Assembly (NCBI GenBank): GCA_003153955.1
Contig: PMCB01000076.1
Location: forward strand, 1-17,053
From: Dehalococcoidia bacterium
Lineage (GTDB): Bacteria; Chloroflexota; Dehalococcoidia; Dehalococcoidales; Fen-1064
DNA length: 17,053 nucleotides
Reading direction: 5' to 3'
The position numbers and the translations under genes are program-made. Under the pieces are notes generated by a model. It did no database searches, was not told where the DNA came from, and saw only the letters and a program-made list of their open reading frames with translations. Positions 6,836-13,651 of this stretch are shown in pieces. Each line of letters opens with the position of its first letter. The stretch's first letter is position 1.

Positions 6836-6959
6836 CTCTAATCTCTAAATCCTAAACAAATAATAATCTATAATAAAGATATAGAGGGGTTTAGTACTTA
6901 ATTAGAATTTGAAGTTTCGAAATTTATTAGGATTTCGGATTTCGATATTAGGATTTTTA
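6836..6959. repeat. 7-bp-periodic AT-rich intergenic element
   Basis: Degenerate heptamers run head to tail: on the left CTCTAAT, CTCTAAA, TCCTAAA (6836-6856); on the right AGAATTT, GAAGTTT, CGAAATT, TATTAGG, ATTTCGG, ATTTCGA, TATTAGG, ATTTTTA (6904-6959). The left units read as reverse complements of the right ones (AAATCCTAA at 6847-6855 against TTAGGATTT at 6928 and 6948). It fills the lysA-holB gap and its last AGGA supplies the only Shine-Dalgarno-like sequence for holB. It resembles the short tandemly repeated heptamers known from some other bacteria. Confidence 0.55.
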
Positions 6960-6964
6960 ACCTT

Positions 6965-7996
6965 ATGTGGTCTGTAGTCGGACAAAATAAAGCAGTTACC
7001 TTCCTGCAGAAAAGCCTGGAGAAAAACAGCCTGGCGCACGCCTATCTTCTGGTCGGTTTGCCGCATGTCGGTAAAATGACCTTGGCGGTAAATCTCGCCA
7101 TGGCGATAAACTGCGAATCGGACGAACGTCCCTGCGGCAAATGCGCCTCCTGTTTACGGATTGCCGCCGGTAAACATGCAGATGTCCAGGTCATCGAACT
7201 GTCTCAAATTGTGGATTCCGAGGGCGAGAGTAAAACCAAAATCAGCGTGGAACAGGTCGACCAGATCCTGCACTCGGTCAATCTGGCGCCGTACGAAGGT
7301 AAATACAAAATATTCATCGTCGACGGCGTGGAATTCATGTCCATCGGAGCCGCGAACCGCCTGCTGAAAACCATCGAAGAACCCGTGCAGAACGTCATTT
7401 TCATTTTGCTCACATCGAATCAGGGCCTGGTGCCGGCGACCATTGTTTCGCGCTGCCAGCGGGTCGAACTGCTGCCGGTAGCCGCCGAAACCATCGAGCA
7501 AGGCCTCGTCGGTATATACCATGTTGAACAGGAAAATGCCAAACTGCTCTCGCGGATTGCCAACGGCTGTTTTGGCTGGGCCGTCTCCGCGATCCGGGAC
7601 GACGCTTTGATTCAGCAGCGAAAGGAATGGCTCGACGCCTGGCGCGAGATGTTTGACGCCGATTATGACCGCCGTTTCACTTTTGCCGCCAAAATGGTGG
7701 AAAAATATACGCAAAACCGCAATGTCGTACAGCAAAAACTTGACCTCCTGCTCGGCTGGTGGCATGATTTGCTGTTAGTGAAGGCCCATTGCGGGCAAGA
7801 TATTAAAAACATCGATTATCAGAATGAATTAAATAAAATGGCCTCCGGATACAGCCTGGGACAAATCAGGGTATTTATTGATAGAATACAATCAGCCAAA
7901 GAACAGTTGCGGTTGAACACTAATCATCAGCTGGTCATGGAAGTATTGATGTTGAATATCCCGGAAAGCAAAAACGTAGAAAATTTGGTCGCATAA
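6965..7996 (+). CDS. holB: DNA polymerase III subunit delta' (clamp loader)
   Basis: AAA+ subunit of the clamp loader that opens the beta ring during replication. Length 343. Seen: N-terminal VVGQNKAVTFLQ, a P-loop-like GLPHVGKMTL (31-40), a four-cysteine zinc module with C50, C57, C60 and C63, a B-strand FIVDGVEFM replacing the acidic Walker B, LLKTIEEP, and the clamp-loader SRC motif at residues 162-164 followed by QRVELLP. The P-loop has GKM where active loaders have GKT or GKS, and Walker B lacks the catalytic acidic pair, consistent with the non-hydrolysing role of delta'. The ribosome site is weak (AGGA, 11-base spacer, inside the heptamer element). It is 12 bases upstream of ricT, the conserved holB-ricT/yaaT order. 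Confidence 0.93.
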   Translation: MWSVVGQNKAVTFLQKSLEKNSLAHAYLLVGLPHVGKMTLAVNLAMAINCESDERPCGKCASCLRIAAGKHADVQVIELSQIVDSEGESKTKISVEQVDQILHSVNLAPYEGKYKIFIVDGVEFMSIGAANRLLKTIEEPVQNVIFILLTSNQGLVPATIVSRCQRVELLPVAAETIEQGLVGIYHVEQENAKLLSRIANGCFGWAVSAIRDDALIQQRKEWLDAWREMFDADYDRRFTFAAKMVEKYTQNRNVVQQKLDLLLGWWHDLLLVKAHCGQDIKNIDYQNELNKMASGYSLGQIRVFIDRIQSAKEQLRLNTNHQLVMEVLMLNIPESKNVENLVA

Positions 7997-8008
7997 CGAG
8001 GTGCGTTG

Positions 8009-9025
8009 ATGGATGAACAAAATATTAACAATACCGAAGGCATAAATCAGCCGGTAGAAAATACCGCTGCCGCTCCCGTCCCTGAGACAATTCCCGCGGC
8101 GCCCGCTGCTGTCAGCGCCCCCCCGGCTCCCACGAAAACTGTCGGGGTCCGTTTCAAACGGGCCGGCCGAATCTATTATTTTGACCCCGCCGCACTGGAG
8201 CTGGAAGTCAACGACTGGGTCATTGTAGAAACCACCCGCGGCCTGGAAGTCGCGCGCGTTGTGATTTCTCCCAAACAGGTTTTAACCAGCGAAGTCGAAC
8301 AACCTTTAAAACCGGTCATCCGGAAAGCCGAACAAAAAGAAATCGAACACAACGAAGGTATTGAAGCCAAGGAAAAAGAAGCCCTGGTTGAATGCGCCAA
8401 AATAATCAACCGCATCGGCCTGCCGATGAAACTGCTTTCCGCCGAATTCAGTCTCGACGGCGGACATATCACCTTTTTCTTCAGTTCTGCCGAGCGGGTA
8501 GATTTCCGTGAACTTGTCCGCGAGCTCGCCGGCCGTTTCAAAGTGCGCGTCGAGCTGCGTCAGGTCGGCGCCCGGGATGAGGCTAAAATCTGCGGCGGTT
8601 TCGGCCGCTGCGGCCGCCAGTTATGCTGCGCCAGCTTCCTTTCGGAATTTGTCCCGATTTCAATTAAAATGGCCAAAGAGCAGGATTTACCGCTCAACCC
8701 GATGAAAATCTCCGGCGTCTGCGGCCGTCTGCTGTGCTGTCTCGCCTACGAACACGACTTTTACCATGACATGAAAGGCAAAATGCCGCGGGATGGCGCC
8801 ACTGTTACCACCCCGATGGGTTTTGCGCGTGTCGTCGGCAGCAACCCGTTGAAAGAAACGGTGGTCGTGGAACTGGAAACACAGGTCACCGTGGAGTTGC
8901 CAGTCGCCGATGTCAAAGTGGTCAACCGGCCCATGATTAACCGGCCTGAACCAATTGTTAACAATCAAGAAATCAAAGAACCGAAGGAAAACATCGTTCC
9001 CCCGGACGCCAAACCGGCGGCGTGA
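8009..9025 (+). CDS. ricT: PSP1-domain regulatory iron-sulfur protein (RicT/YaaT family)
   Basis: Homologue of B. subtilis RicT (YaaT), part of the RicA-RicF-RicT complex that carries [4Fe-4S] clusters and affects RNase Y-dependent RNA processing and sporulation. Length 338. The core shows VGVRFKRAGRIYYFDP, a DWVIVETTRGLEVARVV strand, and the conserved cysteine segments with C195, C201, C206 and C207 (CGGFGRCGRQLCC) and C238, C243 and C244 (GVCGRLLCC), followed by LAYEHDFYHDMK. Unlike the compact B. subtilis protein it has a Pro/Ala-rich N-terminal tail of about 45 residues and a disordered C-terminal tail of about 30. ATG 8009 is chosen over TTG 8006 because GAGGTG (7998-8003) is then 5 bases away. 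Operonic with holB. RicA and RicF are not in the window, so whether a full complex exists is unknown. Confidence 0.92.
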   Translation: MDEQNINNTEGINQPVENTAAAPVPETIPAAPAAVSAPPAPTKTVGVRFKRAGRIYYFDPAALELEVNDWVIVETTRGLEVARVVISPKQVLTSEVEQPLKPVIRKAEQKEIEHNEGIEAKEKEALVECAKIINRIGLPMKLLSAEFSLDGGHITFFFSSAERVDFRELVRELAGRFKVRVELRQVGARDEAKICGGFGRCGRQLCCASFLSEFVPISIKMAKEQDLPLNPMKISGVCGRLLCCLAYEHDFYHDMKGKMPRDGATVTTPMGFARVVGSNPLKETVVVELETQVTVELPVADVKVVNRPMINRPEPIVNNQEIKEPKENIVPPDAKPAA

Positions 9026-9044
9026 TGTTGGGGTTAGAGCCGTC

Positions 9045-9070
9045 GCCCTTGAGGGGAGAGGGTCAGGGGG
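9045..9070. repeat. Possible G-rich intergenic repeat between convergent genes
   Basis: CCCTTGAGGGGAGAGGGTCAGGGGG resembles the common intergenic CCCTC-type repeat (read on the minus strand, CCCTGACCCTCTCCCCTCAAGGG). It fills most of the 65-base gap between the convergent ricT and oxidoreductase genes. CCCTT/GAGGGG forms a weak hairpin, but no T-run follows, so terminator function is doubtful. Confidence 0.35.
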
Positions 9071-9090
9071 AAATCATCAACTCGAATAAT

Positions 9091-10503
9091 TTACCCAATC
9101 TCCCTCATCGCTTTTTTCGCTGCGAAATACCCGCACATGCCGTGCACTCCCGCCCCCGGCGGCATCGCTGACGAACAGATATAAACGCCCTTCATCGGCG
9201 TGCTGTAATTTCCCGGTTTTAGAAACAGCCCAAACGGATTCCTGACGCCCCCGGCAATATCTCCCCCAACATAATTGGCATTTTCCGCTTCCATCGCCGC
9301 GGTATTCATTATACTTCTTGCCCGGATGCGGCTGCGGAATCCGGGCGCAAACCGTTCGATCTGCGATTCAATTCTCTCCGACATATCAAATGTCGAACCA
9401 TTGGGCACGTGGCAGTAAGCCCACACCGTCTGTTTGCCCTTCGGCGCGCGGGTCTCGTCAAACAAGCCGGGCTGCACCAGCAGTACAAACGGAAAACTGG
9501 CGTGTTCCCCTTTCCAGACTTCGTCCTCGGCCCCGGCAATCTCTTCGAACGTCCCCCCGATATGCACCGTCGCCGCTTTAAGGCAATCCTGCGCTTTCCA
9601 CGGCACCCCACCGTCCAGCACCCAGTCCATTTTAAATACGCCCGGCCCGTAGCGGTGTGCCGACAGTTTCTTTTTCGCGCCATCAGATAGACGATTGCCG
9701 CTGATCGCGCCCAATTGTTTCTGAGTTATGTCAAGTAATATTATTTTCGATTTCGGTAATTCTGCCAGCGAATGCACTTCCCGCCCGGTCTCTACTTCCC
9801 CGCCAATTTCTACAAAATGTTTTTGCAGGGCTTCGGCGATCTGCTGCGAACCGCCTTTCGCAATCGGCCAGCCGACGGCGTGTCCGGCCGCCCCCAGCAA
9901 TAATCCGAAGGCGGCGCTGCCGGGTTTATCCAGCGGCATTTTAGAGTGCGCCGCAATCCCCGCAAAAAGAGCGCGCGCCTGCTTGCTCCGGAAGTTTTTG
10001 AATATCACATAACCGGCGGATTGCCCGGCCGTCAAACCGAATCTGCCCAACGCCAGCGGGTGTTTCGGAAAATGCATGGGACTGAGGATGTCCGGCAACA
10101 GTCTGTCCCAGTTACGGACCAGCGGTTTCATCAACCGGTAATAGCTGCGGCCGTCTTGCCCCAGGTTTTCCGCCGTTGTCATCAACGAACGCTCCAGCAA
10201 CACGGCCGTGCCGTCATCCAGCGGGTGCGCCAGCGGCACTAATGGGTTCAACCATTGCAGCCCGTATCCGGAGAGTTCCAGTGAATTGAAAAACGGCGAG
10301 GCGATTCCTAATGGGTGCACAGCGGAGCAGATATCGTGGACGCAGCCGGTGTGTGTCAAATCTGCGGAACGCAGCCCGCCCCCGATTGTTTTGTTAGCCT
10401 CAATCACTAAAACTGAACGTCCGGACTGTGCCATTGTGATTGCCGCGGCCAGGCCGTTGGGGCCGGAGCCGACGACTATTGCGTCATATGTTTTATCGGG
10501 CAT
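9091..10503 (-). CDS. NAD(P)/FAD-dependent oxidoreductase (phytoene desaturase/PYROXD2-like)
   Basis: A 470-residue flavoprotein of the CrtI/PYROXD2-like superfamily. Seen: the FAD dinucleotide fold VVGSGPNG (10-17) with E35 in VLVIEA for ribose contact, GGGLRSADLTHTG, the family-typical HDICSAVHPLGIASPFF and PLAHPLDDGTAVLLERS, GHAVGWPIAKGGSQQIAEAL in the middle, YGPGVFKMDWVLDG, TVWAYCHVPNGSTFDM, NYVGGDIAGG, and the C-terminal FAD-closing motif YICSSAMPPGAGVHGMCGY. It is shorter than animal PYROXD2 but whole. True carotenoid desaturation is unlikely to be inferable: no other carotenoid genes are nearby, and this subfamily has unknown substrates. Its ATG lies 4 bases after the stop of the STAS-DUF1990 gene, implying translational coupling; AAGGA overlaps the end of that gene. 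Confidence 0.92.
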   Translation of the reverse strand: MPDKTYDAIVVGSGPNGLAAAITMAQSGRSVLVIEANKTIGGGLRSADLTHTGCVHDICSAVHPLGIASPFFNSLELSGYGLQWLNPLVPLAHPLDDGTAVLLERSLMTTAENLGQDGRSYYRLMKPLVRNWDRLLPDILSPMHFPKHPLALGRFGLTAGQSAGYVIFKNFRSKQARALFAGIAAHSKMPLDKPGSAAFGLLLGAAGHAVGWPIAKGGSQQIAEALQKHFVEIGGEVETGREVHSLAELPKSKIILLDITQKQLGAISGNRLSDGAKKKLSAHRYGPGVFKMDWVLDGGVPWKAQDCLKAATVHIGGTFEEIAGAEDEVWKGEHASFPFVLLVQPGLFDETRAPKGKQTVWAYCHVPNGSTFDMSERIESQIERFAPGFRSRIRARSIMNTAAMEAENANYVGGDIAGGVRNPFGLFLKPGNYSTPMKGVYICSSAMPPGAGVHGMCGYFAAKKAMREIG

Positions 10504-10507
10504 GCCG

Positions 10508-11602
10508 TCATTTTCCTTTTGTTTGAGTGTCGTTCCGTGATTTTCCCAACCGCCGGAACGGCATATAAAAAAGAGTCCTTATCTGGGCATTGTACCAGAC
10601 ATTACCCGTCTGTGACCACTGCAGGTGTTTATCGATACAGACCGGTTCCACGGTAACATCGGCGGGAACTTCCAGGTAGCCCGCCAGCGAGGTCAGCACA
10701 GTTTTCCAGATATTGACCTGCATTTTCGAACCGACAGCGCGGAAGGCCGCTTCGTAAACAAAATCGTTAGCCCTGGCCAACCCCATGATTTGCGCGGTGA
10801 TTTTACCGTTTTCCTCGAATGCGCTGAAAGTCACAAATCCGGATTCGGGATGCCCCTGCGGCGTCATGAAAGTGAAAGAAACATCATCCGCATATAAAAC
10901 CAGGACGCCGGTTGAAACCGGCCCACCCGGCGTTGACGAATCGATTGCTACCACTTCTCCAGGCGCAATTCCCGCCGGTGAAGGATAGAACCGGTTGTAC
11001 TTAGGCTGGAAAGCCGGCAGGTTCTGCTTCAGCACTTTTATCACTTTCTGTGGTGCTAAACCTGGCTTGTCAATCATCAGGCGGTAAGTTTTCTGCCACA
11101 ACTGCCCGAAGCCGTCCACCGGTCCGGTGACGCGCCTTCCCTGCATATTCCGGTTAATGGCTTGGGCCGGCATCTCCGGCACTGTCAGTGTGACAACCGG
11201 CTTGGCCCAAAAAGACACATCAAATGATGGATTGGACTCAATATCTTTCGAAGGCTGTTTGTCCGGAGTAATACCGGCGGCGGTAAAAGCTTCTGCTCTG
11301 CTGTCACATACAGTGATCACCTGATCGAGACCGGTGACATGGAGAACATCGCGGTAGTGCCGATTCACTCCGAAGGCCAGCAGCCGCTGCCCGCGCCGCC
11401 GTGCCTTAACATCCAGTTTTACCAGTTGATAAGCACCCATACCGTTCATGAATTTAACTGCCGTGAAATCCAGCAACAGGCTGCCTTTTTGACCGGGTTT
11501 TTGAGGCGCAGTCGCATTCAGAATCGGTTTTTCATCGGGATTAACCAATTCCGCCGGAAGCTCCACCAGGAAAACATTGTCTGCCAGGTTCACAAAGTTC
11601 AT
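10508..11602 (-). CDS. STAS domain fused to a DUF1990-like domain
   Basis: A 364-residue protein with two regions. Residues about 3-110 form a STAS-like domain: LLLDFTAVKFMNGMGAYQL (42-60) aligns with the LDLSGVxxIDSSGLGAL motif, followed by RRGQRLLAFGVN and a C-terminal helix. The usual phosphorylatable DS is replaced by N53-G54, so canonical anti-sigma-antagonist phosphorylation is not expected. Residues about 195-345 resemble DUF1990 (SRPBCC-like): FYPSPAGIAPGEVVAI, VSFTFMTPQGHPESGFVTFSAF (GHPE signature), a middle MGLARANDFVYEAA, and IWKTVLTSLAGYL. No membrane segment. Start: ATG 11602 has AGGTGG about 9 bases upstream; GTG codons at 11611 and 11614 overlap that site. It is directly upstream of the flavoprotein gene, 88 bases downstream of the HNH gene, all on one strand. 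Confidence 0.78.
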   Translation of the reverse strand: MNFVNLADNVFLVELPAELVNPDEKPILNATAPQKPGQKGSLLLDFTAVKFMNGMGAYQLVKLDVKARRRGQRLLAFGVNRHYRDVLHVTGLDQVITVCDSRAEAFTAAGITPDKQPSKDIESNPSFDVSFWAKPVVTLTVPEMPAQAINRNMQGRRVTGPVDGFGQLWQKTYRLMIDKPGLAPQKVIKVLKQNLPAFQPKYNRFYPSPAGIAPGEVVAIDSSTPGGPVSTGVLVLYADDVSFTFMTPQGHPESGFVTFSAFEENGKITAQIMGLARANDFVYEAAFRAVGSKMQVNIWKTVLTSLAGYLEVPADVTVEPVCIDKHLQWSQTGNVWYNAQIRTLFYMPFRRLGKSRNDTQTKGK

Positions 11603-11690
11603 GATATTCACCACCTGTCCATTGATTTACTTTCCGGAGCGGTAAAGGACATGCAGGCATAAATCGATGTTGGTTGACTGCGGGAACCTG

Positions 11691-12200
11691 TTAGTGCGGG
11701 AAATATCTTTCCCATTCGGCGCGCTGCTTCATATAATGCATCGGGATGTAGGCGTAGCGGCTGACTTGCGGCGGGGCCGGAACCTTGTGTAATTTCATGT
11801 TGGCTTCTTCCGGGGTCCTTCCCGCTTTACGCCGGTTGCAAGGGGCGCAGGCGCTGACGACATTCTCCCAGGTATGCTGTCCGCCGCGGTAGCGCGGAAT
11901 CACATGGTCGAGGGTGAGCTGTTTGGTCTGTTTGCCGCAATACTGGCAGGTGAACTGGTCGCGGTTGTAAATCTCGGCGCGGCTGATTTTTCGCGCAATA
12001 TGATACGGTCGTTTGACCAGGTAAGGCAGGCGGATGACTGATGGGATAGGCACATCGCGATTGGCCGTGTGAATGTATCCGTAGCCATTTTCCAGCATTT
12101 CCGCCCTGCTCTGGTACAGCAGCGTCAGGGCACGCCGGACATGACAGATGTTTAATGGTTCGTAATTCTGGTTCAGGACAAGGACGGAATGGTCTAACAT
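11691..12200 (-). CDS. HNH endonuclease family protein
   Basis: A 169-residue protein of the stand-alone HNH class found widely in Chloroflexi, Actinobacteria and Cyanobacteria. N-terminal region VLVLNQNYEPLNICHVRRALTLL is the characteristic family opening. The nuclease core has CQYC (C85, C88), LTLDHVIPRYRGGQHTWENVV (D98, H99, then the W-E-N helix with N113) and CAPCNRRKAGRTPEEA (C118, C121), i.e. two CxxC knuckles holding a structural zinc around the HNH site. A C-terminal tail ends WERYFPH. ATG 12200 is chosen over the preceding GTG 12203 because GAGAAG is 7 bases upstream. A promoter is seen at 12234-12263. No restriction, phage or toxin genes adjoin it. The cellular role of this class is not established. 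Confidence 0.92.
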   Translation of the reverse strand: MLDHSVLVLNQNYEPLNICHVRRALTLLYQSRAEMLENGYGYIHTANRDVPIPSVIRLPYLVKRPYHIARKISRAEIYNRDQFTCQYCGKQTKQLTLDHVIPRYRGGQHTWENVVSACAPCNRRKAGRTPEEANMKLHKVPAPPQVSRYAYIPMHYMKQRAEWERYFPH

Positions 12201-12233
12201 CACGGCACTTCTCTTTCTGGCAGAATTAGTTTT

Positions 12234-12263
12234 ATTCTACTGGAAAATGACGGGGATGTGCAA
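12234..12263 (-). promoter_or_regulatory. Candidate promoter of the HNH-STAS-oxidoreductase cluster
   Basis: On the minus strand TTGCAC (12263-12258) and TAGAAT (12239-12234) are separated by 18 bp, about 30 bases before the HNH start. No comparable promoter or terminator was found between the HNH, STAS and oxidoreductase genes, so it may drive all three. Confidence 0.5.
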
Positions 12264-12429
12264 ATATCGGGCGGAATATCAGGAAATCAGCCGGCCGTAT
12301 ACAAAACGTTATAAATATGTCATGTATCCCGGTCAGGTTTTATAACTATTACATTTGATATACCGGATAATAAGACTGAGTTGTATTGCGCCCGAACATA
12401 AGCCGGGCCAAGCCCGCGGAGATGAAGAA

Positions 12430-12987
12430 ATGGTTGAAAAAATAGCTAAAAGAAAAGTAAAAACTACATCGGGAACCACGGGCAAAACCGGACAATCATC
12501 CGGAAAATCCGAGGAACCGGAAACAGAGTCCAATAGTTCTTATGACATGTTATCCTGGCAATTTAAAACACTGCTGGGACAGATTCAGCAAATAGAAATG
12601 CATGAGAGCGGCGATTGTCCCTGTATTCTGAACACCCAGGATCCGCCGGAAAGATGCCTGGGCAAGCACCTGCTGAATATCAGCACGTTAAGCAGGGAAA
12701 CCGCCAACATGAGCAGCGAAAACAAAGAATGGCTGATAAAACTGGCCGGCGAAGCTAACGCGCGCCATGAGCAGTTCAGGAAATTTATTTGTCATACGGA
12801 AGATTTGCCTGAACTAACCGATTGGGCACGGAATTGGCGGAAGCAACATATCGAACCCGTTTATTATGCCTGTAAGGTAGAACCATCGGCGGAAACGAAG
12901 TCAGCAGATTCATCCTCTAAGGCGGAAAAACCTGTGGATAAGAATATACAGGCAGGAAGCTGCACCCGGGAAGATTTGAAGAATTAG
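12430..12987 (+). CDS. Uncharacterised Cys-motif protein with disordered tails
   Basis: Not recognised. A 185-residue soluble protein in three parts. Residues 1-37 are basic and Ser/Thr/Gly-rich, likely disordered. Residues about 38-150 are predominantly helical, with a compact cysteine cluster: C63 and C65 in a CPC pair, then C76 and H80 in ERCLGKH, and later C121-H122 and C148. This could bind a metal, though the spacing fits no zinc finger I can name. Residues about 150-185 are again polar and low in complexity. No signal peptide. ATG 12430 is preceded by GGAG (12418-12421) with an 8-base spacer; the open frame continues 25 codons upstream without a ribosome site. Neighbours are divergent (HNH) and convergent (small hypothetical), so context gives no hint. 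Confidence 0.75.
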   Translation: MVEKIAKRKVKTTSGTTGKTGQSSGKSEEPETESNSSYDMLSWQFKTLLGQIQQIEMHESGDCPCILNTQDPPERCLGKHLLNISTLSRETANMSSENKEWLIKLAGEANARHEQFRKFICHTEDLPELTDWARNWRKQHIEPVYYACKVEPSAETKSADSSSKAEKPVDKNIQAGSCTREDLKN

Positions 12988-13014
12988 CTGCATTCCGGCG
13001 TTGTTGCTGCGATT

Positions 13015-13038
13015 ATTAGTTTTTTAGAGATAACTAAT
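13015..13038. terminator. Weak AT-rich hairpin between convergent genes
   Basis: ATTAGTT (13015-13021) and AACTAAT (13032-13038) form a perfect 7-bp stem with a 10-base loop, between the convergent genes ending at 12987 and 13045. The stem is AT-rich and the following T-run is short, so termination is plausible but unproven. Confidence 0.3.
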
Positions 13039-13044
13039 TTCTGC

Positions 13045-13383
13045 CTATTTTGACACACCGAATTCGCTGATGTCCAGATTGTAATTTTTGCCGTCCGTCA
13101 CACACAGGCCTTTGCCGGAAATAAGAACAATTTTGAGGTCTTCGATGATAACATCTTTAGGGATGATATTAATGTTAGTCCTTTCGTTGGGATAAATTAT
13201 CCGTTCCATCATATCCGGTTTGCGGGTTACGCCTTTCATGAAGTCCGCAATCCAAACATATCCGGTTAGCCGCAAGGCATTGTCCGAAACGGCAAGGACC
13301 TGCCCGGTGAAGAACCGGATGGGGTCTTCGACAAAATGCCGCCGCTCAATCACACAAACCTTTTCTTCAGGATTTATAATCAT
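13045..13383 (-). CDS. Small conserved-looking hypothetical protein
   Basis: A 112-residue soluble protein, predominantly beta by appearance. It reads as a single small barrel: VCVIERRHF, then FFTGQVLAVSDNALRLTGYVWIAD, a charged turn RKPDMMERIIYPNER, and INIIPKDVIIEDLKIVL. The pattern of HFxGxV, a GYVW strand and an ERT-x-N-x-IP strand recurs in uncharacterised bacterial proteins I have seen, but I know no function. Start ATG 13383 has GGGGGA about 10 bases upstream. No transmembrane segment. It is divergent from the C45-type hydrolase gene, sharing a 268-base intergenic region, and convergent with the Cys-motif gene. Confidence 0.75.
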   Translation of the reverse strand: MIINPEEKVCVIERRHFVEDPIRFFTGQVLAVSDNALRLTGYVWIADFMKGVTRKPDMMERIIYPNERTNINIIPKDVIIEDLKIVLISGKGLCVTDGKNYNLDISEFGVSK

Positions 13384-13537
13384 TTTTTCAATCCCCCGCG
13401 ATACTTCGGTATTAATGACACATTATACGACCTGATAACCCGGTTGTAAAACGACATTTTATCAAACACCGCCGGAATCCGGAGATAAAAAGTCCGGTTA
13501 TGATTAAATAAATATCAAATTGTTTGCCATTTCATGA

Positions 13538-13555
13538 TTATGTTCCCGAACATAA
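13538..13555. promoter_or_regulatory. Palindromic operator candidate
   Basis: TTATGTTCCCGAACATAA is a perfect palindrome with 8-bp arms around CC. It ends 7 bases before the -35 hexamer of the hydrolase promoter at 13563, the place expected for a dimeric activator or repressor. It is not a B. subtilis-type LexA box, which has GAAC first and GTTC second. No regulator gene is adjacent. An 11-base half (CCCGAACATAA) recurs at 12391-12401 in the leader of the Cys-motif gene. Confidence 0.5.
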
Positions 13556-13562
13556 AAAATAG

Positions 13563-13590
13563 TTGTTTTTATTCAGTCATCAGGTATATT
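13563..13590 (+). promoter_or_regulatory. Candidate promoter of the C45-like hydrolase gene
   Basis: TTGTTT (13563-13568) and TATATT (13585-13590) are separated by 16 bp, with a start expected near 13597, about 55 bases before the ATG. The region is AT-rich, so overlapping alternatives (for example TATTAT just downstream) cannot be excluded. Confidence 0.4.
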
Positions 13591-13651
13591 ATTATATGCA
13601 AAATAATCACCCTGGCCCGGCCGCCCGTTATTTTATTAGTGGAGGCAAACC

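Noticed and set aside
6836..6959. CRISPR-like or riboswitch interpretation of the pre-holB repeats
   Set aside because: Units are 7 bp, contiguous and degenerate with no spacers, and no conserved aptamer elements are present.
7154..7765. 203-codon open frame antisense to holB
   Set aside because: Its protein looks like a typical GC3 shadow, and holB on the other strand is unmistakable.
9091..10503. True carotenoid (phytoene) desaturase
   Set aside because: Motifs match the PYROXD2-like branch of the superfamily and no crtB-type or other carotenoid genes lie nearby; a specific substrate is not supportable.
11691..12200. Restriction or homing endonuclease, or anti-phage system
   Set aside because: No methylase, intron, intein or toxin-antitoxin partner is present; the sequence matches the widespread stand-alone HNH class.
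13538..13555. LexA/SOS box
   Set aside because: Half-sites are in the order GTTC...GAAC with a 2-base centre, the inverse of the B. subtilis-type GAAC-N4-GTTC, and the downstream gene is not a DNA-damage gene.
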